In this document: in pieces, positions 7,228 to 14,650 of the stretch
Layout: each line of letters opens with the position of its first letter
Position numbering within the stretch: the first letter of the stretch is position 1
From: Fimbriimonadaceae bacterium
Lineage (GTDB): Bacteria > Armatimonadota > Fimbriimonadia > Fimbriimonadales > Fimbriimonadaceae
NCBI GenBank assembly: GCA_019694835.1
Contig: JAIBBE010000193.1
Coordinates: 1 to 21,019, forward strand
Length of the DNA: 21,019 nucleotides
Direction: 5' to 3'
Made by a program: the position numbers and the translations under genes
The notes under the pieces: model-generated
What the model was told of the DNA's origin: nothing
What the model saw: only the letters and a program-made list of their open reading frames with translations
The model's database searches: none

Positions 7228-10200
7228 ACAACCTTTTAAAGACGCTCTCGCTGCGGTCACGAAAGGCTCTCGTCACCCTTGTTGCAGCCACAGGCGTCCT
7301 CGCCGGCTGCAATCAGGATCTCGACTACCTCAGTCTTCGGTCACACGTTCCTTTTGCTCGCGCCTATCCAGCATCCGCGCAAACGGATATAGATCGCGCC
7401 GAGCAGCTATTTGACAGGAATGGCGTGCCCATTCTTAGAATCAGCGGCGTAGGTGAGCGGATAAATCCCGCAGGAGTTGCCGTTTATGCACTGGCTTATG
7501 CAGGGGAGAACGTCTTCGACGAAAGAATCTCCGGCATTGAGAATGACCTGAAGTTCCAGGCCTGCATCGACTGGCTGGAGAACAACCTGCGCCAGGACAA
7601 ACACGGCCAGTGGGTCTGGCAGTACCACTTCGACAGCACGTACAACGACATCTCGATCAAGGCCCCGTGGTCCAGCGCTTTTGCTCAGGCCACGGGCATC
7701 CAAGCGCTGCTCGTAGCATATGAGCGCACCGGCGAAAGCCGCTATATCGATTTGGCGAAAAAGGCTGCGCAGCCTCTATTTACTCCGCTTCACGCAGGTG
7801 GCTTCCTGTTCGAAGCCGGTGCCGATATCTGGTTCGAGGAAATTCCTGAGCCAATCGAGAACCCCGGCCATATCCTGAATGGCCACATGCGGGTACTTCT
7901 TGCGCTGGCGGACCTTCACAAGGCAACGAACGACGAGACGATCGCGACATGGCTCCAACGGGGTACCGACACGCTGCATCGATGGCTTCCGAAATTCGAC
8001 ACGGGCTATTGGTTACGGTACGACCTCAATCCCCGCAAGGAAGACCTGCTGTTCAGGTTTGCCAATCCGTATGGCTTTCCCGCTCACGCACTCGCGATCG
8101 ACAAGATCACGCTGGGAGATCCCGTTTCGAAGACAGAGGTATCGGTCGATGTCGGAAGCGAGATGGATGCCACCGGTGCGGCACGCATCGCGGGGACGCA
8201 CTGGGGACAGATCGAAGAGGTGGCCGGTCGTTCGGCACGGAAACTCATCCCCGCGGCGCTCGACGACAAGCCCGACGAAATGCGGGCTCCGCACACCTAC
8301 TTCTACGTCTCTTTACCCGGCGAGTGGAAGGACAACCTCCGCGACCAATGGTACGAACTCATCATCGAGTACTACGACGATATCGCAGCCAATGTCACGA
8401 TCCAGCAACATTCAATTGCGCCCGGGCAGACTTTCCGAGACATGCGCGATGGCGATCTTCATCTGACCGGCTCTGGTCACTGGCGGAAGTGGATTATACC
8501 GGTACGCCCATCGGATCTAGGCTATTGGGTCGGAGCCACCTACGCGGACAAGCACTCTACGTACCTAAAGAAACTCTCTGAGAAGGACTCAAGACTCGTT
8601 GCTTGGGCCGATGTCGCGCGTGCGTACCTATCCATGGGCTCACAGATAGTAGACGGCCAACTAGTCGCGCCTTCTGCTATCACCCTCCCCATACAAACGC
8701 CGGTGCAGCCGATATTCGACCTCGACCCGAACGGAGTAGTTCGACAGTTCAATTCTGCCAACACCGAGAGAGGAGAATATCACCCGTTCATGATCGCGGA
8801 TCAGCTCCTCACTAAGGGCGATGCCATCCCATTCAATGCAGAAATGCGATTTGACCGCAGTCAGCTTTATAGGGAACCTGCTCTAGCTTGGCTAATTTCG
8901 CCCCAAAACTTTAGACCAACATCGGGCGCAGCAATTTACCTATATGACTTCGACAACTCATACAACGATGTTTCTACAGAATCCCCTTGGCCATCTTCAT
9001 TTGGCCAGTCATATGCCATCAGAGCTCTCGCCTATGCACTAACCAATGAGATTGGGAAAGCTGAAGCTGTGTCGAGCGCACTACGAAGCGCTGCCAACGC
9101 ATTTCAGGTTCCAATCGAAGCGGGAGGAATAGCTTCTACCGACCGCATGGCGAGCGTTTGGTTTGAGGAGGTCCCGAACGGCACACACGTTCTGAACGCA
9201 CATCTTGTGGCGATTCCGGAGCTCGCTTCCGCGGCGCGTGCCCTTTCAGACCGACACCCTCGCGTCTTGGCAGATCAAGGCATCAAGGCACTGCGTAACA
9301 GGCTTCACCTTTTTGATACCGGGTACTGGCTTCGCTATGATCAAAATCCGAAGAAAGAACTGCTGATTCAACTGGATTGGATCGATGGGATCGCTTCGCC
9401 GTTAATCGACGAGGTCCTCATTGAGAATCCCCAGACGGGACGCCGGATCCTTGTCGATGTTGGTGCCCACGGCGATTCTGAGGGAGGAGTTCGTATATCT
9501 GGCGCCGATTGGAATACTGAACAGATTATCGAAGGCAGAACCGTTCGAGCGTTCTCTGACGGCTATAAGATTAGGTCTGAGGCGGTAGCAGGAGGAGCTC
9601 AGCACAACGTCTTTTTTGTCCTTCAGTTACCAGATCGCAGCTTTTCCGACGCTTTTGATGTGCCGCCGCATCGTTTAATTATTAGGTACAAAGACACCAG
9701 CAAAGGCTCCTTCGCAGTCAAGACGCAGGCGATCCACGAAGGCAATCGCTTGACGTTCGTCCCGCTGCGTGGAGGCGTTCGGAACCTTCAAGGCGATCAG
9801 CAATGGAAGGAGGCAGTCTTCACGATTCGCCCTCAAGACATGGGTTGGTACAAGGGTCCTGACTACCAGCAGTACGAAGTCGAACAGTTACAACGCATTG
9901 CGAATCTGACCAACGATTGGTTCTTTTATCAATATGCAGACCGCCACCGGGACTTTCTTGCGCGGCAACGCGACGGAGTCGCTGCAATCGTCGAAAAGCA
10001 AGACGCGAGCAACACCCTGCCGATCACCCTGCGGGTACTGGACGCGAGCGGCACCTATCCGGGCCACGGCTTTGAGAACTCCATTGATGGGGATCCGAAT
10101 GACGACTACACCGCCGGGCTCGAGAACGACACGAATTATGTCGTAGTCGAACTTGACCGCGAAGTTCCACTCGCAGCGATCGGTCTGCACTGGGAGAGCG

Positions 10201-10436
10201 AGCAAAACCGTGCAGACTTCGTTCGTGTCCGTGAACTCCTTCCCGACGGCTCGATCGGACGCACACTGGCAGAGGGCTCACCTGGTCCGGGGCAGGTTGT
10301 CAGGATGCATCTCGCCCCTCGCCACGCAGTCACGAGACTTCGAATCGACTTTGGAGCGTTCACCGGACAGGGTCGTATCCTGCTTCGGCAGATCACTGCA
10401 ATCGAAGCAGGATACGGATACGCCGATACTAGGTGA
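7224..10436 (+). CDS. Lipoprotein with two tandem D-glucuronyl C5-epimerase-like units and a discoidin-like C-terminus
   Basis: 1070 residues from ATG 7224. A basic N-terminus, a hydrophobic core and the lipobox LAGC (Cys29) followed by Asn-Gln indicate a lipoprotein without the Asp+2 inner-membrane retention signal, so probably outer-membrane directed. Unit 1 (about 60-470) has W-S-S-A-F-A-Q (149-155), WFEEIP (203-208), ILNGHM, LPKFDTGYWLRYDL (255-268) and NPY (Tyr283). These align with the glucuronyl C5-epimerase C-terminal family (PF06662 type), whose animal members read EEYP, VLNG and LPLYDTG...YDL. Unit 2 (about 510-900) repeats the pattern: WPSSFGQ, WFEEVP (646-651), VLNAH, FDTGYWLRYDQNP. 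Each unit also has a matching beta-rich tail. About 930-1062 resembles a discoidin/F5-8 C module (ENSIDGDPNDDYTAG). The likely role is C5-epimerisation of uronic residues in the exported polymer, or binding of it. Substrate unknown; activity not proven. Confidence 0.82.
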   Translation: MNNLLKTLSLRSRKALVTLVAATGVLAGCNQDLDYLSLRSHVPFARAYPASAQTDIDRAEQLFDRNGVPILRISGVGERINPAGVAVYALAYAGENVFDERISGIENDLKFQACIDWLENNLRQDKHGQWVWQYHFDSTYNDISIKAPWSSAFAQATGIQALLVAYERTGESRYIDLAKKAAQPLFTPLHAGGFLFEAGADIWFEEIPEPIENPGHILNGHMRVLLALADLHKATNDETIATWLQRGTDTLHRWLPKFDTGYWLRYDLNPRKEDLLFRFANPYGFPAHALAIDKITLGDPVSKTEVSVDVGSEMDATGAARIAGTHWGQIEEVAGRSARKLIPAALDDKPDEMRAPHTYFYVSLPGEWKDNLRDQWYELIIEYYDDIAANVTIQQHSIAPGQTFRDMRDGDLHLTGSGHWRKWIIPVRPSDLGYWVGATYADKHSTYLKKLSEKDSRLVAWADVARAYLSMGSQIVDGQLVAPSAITLPIQTPVQPIFDLDPNGVVRQFNSANTERGEYHPFMIADQLLTKGDAIPFNAEMRFDRSQLYREPALAWLISPQNFRPTSGAAIYLYDFDNSYNDVSTESPWPSSFGQSYAIRALAYALTNEIGKAEAVSSALRSAANAFQVPIEAGGIASTDRMASVWFEEVPNGTHVLNAHLVAIPELASAARALSDRHPRVLADQGIKALRNRLHLFDTGYWLRYDQNPKKELLIQLDWIDGIASPLIDEVLIENPQTGRRILVDVGAHGDSEGGVRISGADWNTEQIIEGRTVRAFSDGYKIRSEAVAGGAQHNVFFVLQLPDRSFSDAFDVPPHRLIIRYKDTSKGSFAVKTQAIHEGNRLTFVPLRGGVRNLQGDQQWKEAVFTIRPQDMGWYKGPDYQQYEVEQLQRIANLTNDWFFYQYADRHRDFLARQRDGVAAIVEKQDASNTLPITLRVLDASGTYPGHGFENSIDGDPNDDYTAGLENDTNYVVVELDREVPLAAIGLHWESEQNRADFVRVRELLPDGSIGRTLAEGSPGPGQVVRMHLAPRHAVTRLRIDFGAFTGQGRILLRQITAIEAGYGYADTR
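7401..9923 (+). repeat. Tandem protein-level repeat: two C5-epimerase-like units (about 7401-8633 and 8751-9923)
   Basis: The two halves share the ordered landmarks YNDxSxxxPWxSxFxQ, GG, WFEE, LN, FDTGYWLRYD, a VDVG...GxxRIxG segment and an IRP/VRP-x-D-x-G-Y/W-Y/W segment. Spacing is similar, so the whole catalytic-plus-beta unit was duplicated, not just a short motif. At DNA level the halves have diverged: my hand counts give about 60 % GC in 8101-8400 and about 48 % in 8821-9120. Boundaries are approximate. Confidence 0.75.
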
Positions 10437-10575
10437 AAAGCCTTATCTGGACGGAAGCCATCCTGACAACCCGCTCAGCGTCTTTAGAACGCCTATTTCG
10501 CAGGAGATAAACGCTTGTCCGATCGCCTCAATCTGGGCAACCCCTGATCATGAAATGATTTTGCGATTCATGGAC

Positions 10576-10578
10576 TAG
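10576..10578 (+). other. In-frame TAG that breaks the transglutaminase-like frame
   Basis: The codon lies 24 codons before the predicted catalytic Cys and is flanked on both sides by protein-like sequence. The other complete genes of this window end in TGA or TAA, never TAG. A single base change from CAG, AAG, GAG or TGG would explain it. A sequencing error or readthrough cannot be excluded. Confidence 0.6.
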
Positions 10579-11415
10579 ATCGATCAGTTCAGAGTTGGCA
10601 TTGAGGGGGATGGCAGCCCCGACGCAACAATCCAGCATCGGGTCGGAGCCTGTGGAACATTCACAGGCACCCTCCTTGCGCTCGCAGCCAGCCAAGGCAT
10701 GAATGGGCGTTACATCAACCTCATGAATTATCCACATCGCATGGGCCATGTGGTTGCGGAGGTCTATTACAGCGGCAGATGGAATCTCGACCACCCAACC
10801 TACAATGCTTTCTATCTGAGACTTGACGACGACTCCCTTCACCCACTTTCCTTCGAAGAGTTGAGATCTTTGTACTTCAACTCACCAGAAAAAGTAAGTA
10901 TCATTTCAAATACATATAGAGATAAAAAAGAGTCGTTCACGGGCGCAGATATTTTCAATAATTCCAATCAGACTGGTGCTATTGGACCAGATCGTCCCCA
11001 GCACTATCCGCTCTCGATACACCTAAAGCGAACCCCTGTTCTAGAATTTAAGGATATTGGCCTTGCTTACCAAGGCGCAAACTATAGTGGGGCAGCGGGG
11101 ATAAATCAGAATCATCGATGGACCATAGATGGGCTGACTCCAGATGAAAATTACGTTTTCGTGGTACACCCTGGAAATCTTGGTGGAAATCTAGTGACGT
11201 CTGACCGATCTTTCGACTTGATCTTCTCCATGACGAACGGCAGCCTTCTAACTGCAGAACATATTTCGATTGACTTCTCGGTGCCACCCGTCACTCCAGT
11301 GGAAATTCCCTTTCAGGCGCATGAGAAGAGCGTAGCACTCTCGCTCAGTCACCCCTACCAGGGGCCTGACTATCGTTATTTCTATGCTCTTCGTTATGAG
11401 ATCAAGCAGTTAAAC

Positions 11416-11420
11416 AAGGA
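11416..11420 (+). promoter_or_regulatory. Ribosome binding site AAGGA of the first asnB-like gene
   Basis: AAGGA lies 6 bases before ATG 11427, inside the end of the broken transglutaminase-like frame. The good site suggests that the amidotransferase is translated independently of the damaged upstream gene. Confidence 0.65.
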
Positions 11421-11426
11421 CTGATT

Positions 11427-13343
11427 ATGTGTGGATTTGTCGGATTGACGGGAAGTGGTCATGATCACGGGTTGCGTTTGGCGGCGGTCGGGAAGATGAT
11501 GAAAGCGATCGCTCATCGCGGGCCGGACGGTGACGGCATAGCGGTTTCACAGAACGCGAACGTCTTCCTCGGCCATCGGCGCCTCGCCATCATCGACCCT
11601 GAGCACGGCAGGCAGCCGATGACCACGCAAGACGGGGAATTGACCGTCGTGTTCAATGGCGCGATTTACAACTACCTCGAATTGCGGCGGGAACTGATCG
11701 GCAAGGGTCATCCGATTCACTCCTATTCGGATACCGAGGTGTTACTCTACGCCTACCGTGAATGGGGCGAGCATTGCATTGATCGCTTCCTAGGAATGTT
11801 CGCGTTCGCGATCTGGGATGAGCGAAATCACCGTTTGTTCTGCGCACGTGATCGGATCGGAATCAAACCCTTCTACTACGCATTTGACGGAAAAACGCTT
11901 GCGTTCGGCTCCGAGATCAAGGCAATCCTCGCGTCTGGCGTGGTGAAAGCGGAGGCGGACAGGCCAGGACTGCAGGACTACCTTACGTTCCAGTTCTGTC
12001 TGGGCGACAAGACGCTGTTCAGAAATGTCCTCAAGCTCGAGCCTGGTCATTGCATGACGGTACAGTTCGATGGCGATCGCCCTTCGCTGCATACGCGGCA
12101 GTACTGGGATCTCAGGTATGAGATCGACGAAGGCCACGACGAGTGCTGGTTTGTGGACCATCTCGCTGGCTTGATCGAAGACGCCACCCGTATGCATTTG
12201 CGTTCGGACGTTCCGCTGGGCGCACATCTTTCCGGCGGCTTGGACTCAAGCACGGTCGTATGCCTGGCCGCCGGTCTGCTCCAGGGGGAGCGGATCAAGA
12301 CCTTCACCGGGGCCTTTCCGGAAGGTCCGCAGTTCGATGAAACGGGCTATGCGAAAGAGGTTTCCGCCTTTGCGGGGACGGACTACAAGGAGATCTACAT
12401 TCAGGGCTCCGAGCTGCCCGATGTACTCCCGAAGCTGATGTACTACATGGACGAGCCGCTGGCGGGGCCAGGAGTCATTCCGCAGTACTACGTGTCGAAG
12501 CTGGCATCGGAGCATGTGAAGGTCGTGCTCGGGGGGCAGGGTGGCGACGAACTCTTCATCGGCTATACGCGCTATCTGGTTGCGTACCTCGAGAAGTGCC
12601 TTGCCGGCGCGATCTATCAGACCGCTGACCAGCATCGATACGCGGTCTCCCTGGAATCGATTGTCCCGAACCTGCCGCTTCTGCAGACCTATCGCCCAAT
12701 GCTCCAGGGGTTCTGGAGCAAAGGGCTATTCGATGCACCTGACAAGCGCTACTTCAGCTTGATCGACCGTAGCGAAGGCATGAACCACCTTTTCAGCAAC
12801 GACCTGTTCTCGAGTGGCTATTCGCCCTTCGAGTCTTTCCAGCAGATCTTCAACCGCGATGGACTGCATTCGCTCATCAATCGGATGACCTATTTCGATC
12901 TGAAGGGCTCGTTGCCGGCTTTGCTCCACGTGGAGGATCGCACAAGCATGGCGGCATCAATCGAGTCGCGCGTCCCCTTGCTGGATCACCGCATCGTGGA
13001 GTTCATGGCGACCATTCCGCCGAATATCAAGTTCGCCGGTGGTCGCATGAAGCATCTGTTCAAGGAAGCCGTTCGTAACACGGTGCCGAAGAAGATCTTC
13101 GACCGACAGGACAAGATGGGCTTCCCGACACCGCTCGCGCAGTGGACGAAGGGCGTGGCACGCGAGTTCGTACGGGATATCCTGCTTTCCGATCGAGTTC
13201 GGCAACGGGGTATCTATAACGTCAATGCGATCGAACGTGCAATTGACAGCGAACGCGAGTTCGGGCGCGTGGTCTGGGGGCTGCTGTGTCTCGAGCTCTG
13301 GCACCGGATCTTCATTGACGGAGACATGAAGGTCAATGCCTGA
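11427..13343 (+). CDS. Glutamine-dependent amidotransferase, asparagine synthetase B-like (first copy)
   Basis: 638 residues. The N-terminal Ntn glutaminase domain begins MCGFVGL, so Cys2 becomes the nucleophile after Met removal. It continues with AHRGPDGDG, LGHRRLAIID, VFNGAIYNY and SDTEVLLYAY. The ATP-pyrophosphatase synthetase domain has HLSGGLDSS (SGGLDSS at 269-275), GGQGGDELFIGY and DRTSMAASIESRVPLLDHR. Real asparagine synthetases share all of these. Placed in a uronic-acid polysaccharide cluster, it more likely amidates the C6 carboxyl of a uronic acid, as proposed for WbpS in P. aeruginosa O6. Exosortase-associated amidotransferases are a further relative, but no exosortase gene is in the window. 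It starts 2 bases after the upstream frame ends and overlaps the next GT4 gene by 8 bases. The enzyme class is sure. The acceptor is inferred. Confidence 0.9.
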   Translation: MCGFVGLTGSGHDHGLRLAAVGKMMKAIAHRGPDGDGIAVSQNANVFLGHRRLAIIDPEHGRQPMTTQDGELTVVFNGAIYNYLELRRELIGKGHPIHSYSDTEVLLYAYREWGEHCIDRFLGMFAFAIWDERNHRLFCARDRIGIKPFYYAFDGKTLAFGSEIKAILASGVVKAEADRPGLQDYLTFQFCLGDKTLFRNVLKLEPGHCMTVQFDGDRPSLHTRQYWDLRYEIDEGHDECWFVDHLAGLIEDATRMHLRSDVPLGAHLSGGLDSSTVVCLAAGLLQGERIKTFTGAFPEGPQFDETGYAKEVSAFAGTDYKEIYIQGSELPDVLPKLMYYMDEPLAGPGVIPQYYVSKLASEHVKVVLGGQGGDELFIGYTRYLVAYLEKCLAGAIYQTADQHRYAVSLESIVPNLPLLQTYRPMLQGFWSKGLFDAPDKRYFSLIDRSEGMNHLFSNDLFSSGYSPFESFQQIFNRDGLHSLINRMTYFDLKGSLPALLHVEDRTSMAASIESRVPLLDHRIVEFMATIPPNIKFAGGRMKHLFKEAVRNTVPKKIFDRQDKMGFPTPLAQWTKGVAREFVRDILLSDRVRQRGIYNVNAIERAIDSEREFGRVVWGLLCLELWHRIFIDGDMKVNA

Positions 13344-14565
13344 GTCGAAGCATGCAGCTAAGTCGGTAGTGATGCTAACCGCCGACCGTCAGATCGACCG
13401 ACGCATTCTGCTCGAGGCAGACAGTCTCGAGGCCGCAGGTTGGGTGGTTACGATCGTCGCGATGCCCCTCGATTCGGCACGGGATGACGGGGACCGTCGG
13501 ATCGTGCGACTGTCTGCCGGCAGCGCGGCAACGCGTGAGAACCTGGTTCTACAGGCCTATCGTTGGATCAGGGGTGCGATTCCGATGAATGGATTCGCCA
13601 TGCGCACGCTGAAGCGTCTGAGTTGGCGTTATCTGGTGGATCAGGAGGCGTTCTTTGTCCGACTCTTCGCGGATACGGCAGCACGCTACTCGCCTGATGT
13701 GTTTGTGGCGCATGACTTGCCAATGCTCGCCGTTGCCCGACTGCAGGCGGAACGCTGTGGGGCGAAGCTCGTCTATGACAGCCATGAACTCTACTGCGAG
13801 CAGGAGTTCTCCGAACGCGAGCGGAAGCGCTGGGCTCAAATCGAAGCAAAGCACATCCGTGCCTGTAATGCGGTGATCACGGTCAATGCCTCGATTGCAG
13901 CCGAACTTGAAAAACGGTATGGAATAGGCAGTGTGGGCGTGATCCACAACGCGGACCGTGCGTCATCGCCACCGGAGCCCACCAAACTCTTCCATACGCG
14001 ATTCAAGCTTCCAGAGTCAACGCGGATTCTGCTCCTCCAGGGAGGGTTGTCGGCAGGACGCAACCTGGAATCGCTCGTTGCAGCGATGGCCCACGTCAGC
14101 GACGATTCGATTGCACTGATCATCCTCGGCGATGGTGCGCTCTCTAAACCACTGGCGGCGAAAGTGAAAGAGCTCGAGCTAGGCAGTCGTGTTTTCTTCC
14201 ACCATGCTGTCGCACAGGAAGAGCTGCCACGTTACACGGCGGCCGCAGATGCTGGAGTCATTCCCTATCAAGCTACTTGTCTTAACAATTACCTATGTAC
14301 GCCAAACAAGCTCTTCGAGTTCATCGCCGCCGCGCTCCCGATCCTTGCCAGCGACTTACCTGAGATAACGAAAATGGTCAAAGGGCGCGACATTGGCCTG
14401 GTTGGCGACATGAGCACCCCTGAAACCATAGGCCGATTAATTGAAGATTTCTTTGGTGACACCATGCGCCTCTCAACGTGGAAACGAAACGTGTCTTTTG
14501 TACGAAACGATGTTTGCTGGGAAGTTGAGGGTCAGAAGCTTGTCGCCATCTACGACGCACTTTGA
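13336..14565 (+). CDS. Glycosyltransferase family 4 (second of a paralogous pair)
   Basis: 409 residues, GT-B fold, cytoplasmic. The ATG overlaps the end of the first asnB-like gene by 8 bases. It has HDLP (126-129), YDSHELY (147-153), LLLQGGLSAGRNLESL (from about 232), ILGDG, GVIPY and TPNKLFEFIAAALP (322-335). The motif order, spacing and residues repeat those of the GT4 at 5845-7227; the main difference is a shorter linker near residues 60-110. The two are paralogues and presumably transfer related sugars, perhaps two forms of the diacetamido-uronic acid. In the conserved donor-binding segment this copy reads FIAAALP where the first reads FIQAGLP. Donor, acceptor and linkage cannot be deduced from the sequence. 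Confidence 0.9.
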   Translation: MPESKHAAKSVVMLTADRQIDRRILLEADSLEAAGWVVTIVAMPLDSARDDGDRRIVRLSAGSAATRENLVLQAYRWIRGAIPMNGFAMRTLKRLSWRYLVDQEAFFVRLFADTAARYSPDVFVAHDLPMLAVARLQAERCGAKLVYDSHELYCEQEFSERERKRWAQIEAKHIRACNAVITVNASIAAELEKRYGIGSVGVIHNADRASSPPEPTKLFHTRFKLPESTRILLLQGGLSAGRNLESLVAAMAHVSDDSIALIILGDGALSKPLAAKVKELELGSRVFFHHAVAQEELPRYTAAADAGVIPYQATCLNNYLCTPNKLFEFIAAALPILASDLPEITKMVKGRDIGLVGDMSTPETIGRLIEDFFGDTMRLSTWKRNVSFVRNDVCWEVEGQKLVAIYDAL

Positions 14566-14581
14566 TCAGTCAATCCCCAGC

Positions 14582-14650
14582 ATGCTTTTTAGGCAACGCC
14601 CGATGGGGAGTGGAGTTGAGATGATCGGTCCAAACGCGGGGGCATTCTGA
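14582..14650 (+). other. Possible 22-codon leader ORF overlapping the second asnB-like start
   Basis: In the 84-base gap after the second GT4 there is an ATG frame of 22 codons. Its TGA overlaps the next gene's ATG (TGATG at 14648-14652). It has no strong ribosome site and no recognisable product. The overlap would permit translational coupling, but it may be chance. Otherwise the gap holds no terminator-like hairpin and no promoter that I can recognise. Confidence 0.25.

Larger units (their letters stand above)
10438..11424 (+). pseudogene. Transglutaminase-like gene interrupted by an in-frame TAG
   Basis: Translated continuously in one frame, the region shows a transglutaminase-like core: GACGTFTG with Cys at 10651-10653, GHVVAEVYYSGRW with His at 10747-10749, and NLDHP with Asp at 10789-10791, in the order and spacing of the Cys-His-Asp triad. 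The same frame is blocked by TAG at 10576-10578, in what reads as a helix (MILRFMD-stop-IDQFRVG). Between the TAG and the next ATG (10699) there is no ATG, GTG or TTG, and starting at 10699 would lose the catalytic Cys and has no properly spaced ribosome site. No clear start is seen upstream either, so the 5' end is uncertain and may be deleted. The C-terminal 150 residues are beta-like and unrecognised. The region 10861-11160 is about 42 % GC by hand count, far below its neighbours. If translated from 10699, it would give a 241-residue hypothetical protein. Confidence 0.65.

Noticed and set aside
10153..10578. A 141-codon plus-strand frame as a separate gene.
   Set aside because: Most of it overlaps the discoidin-like end of the epimerase in another frame. 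Only the part after 10436 is meaningful, as the 5' piece of the broken transglutaminase-like gene.
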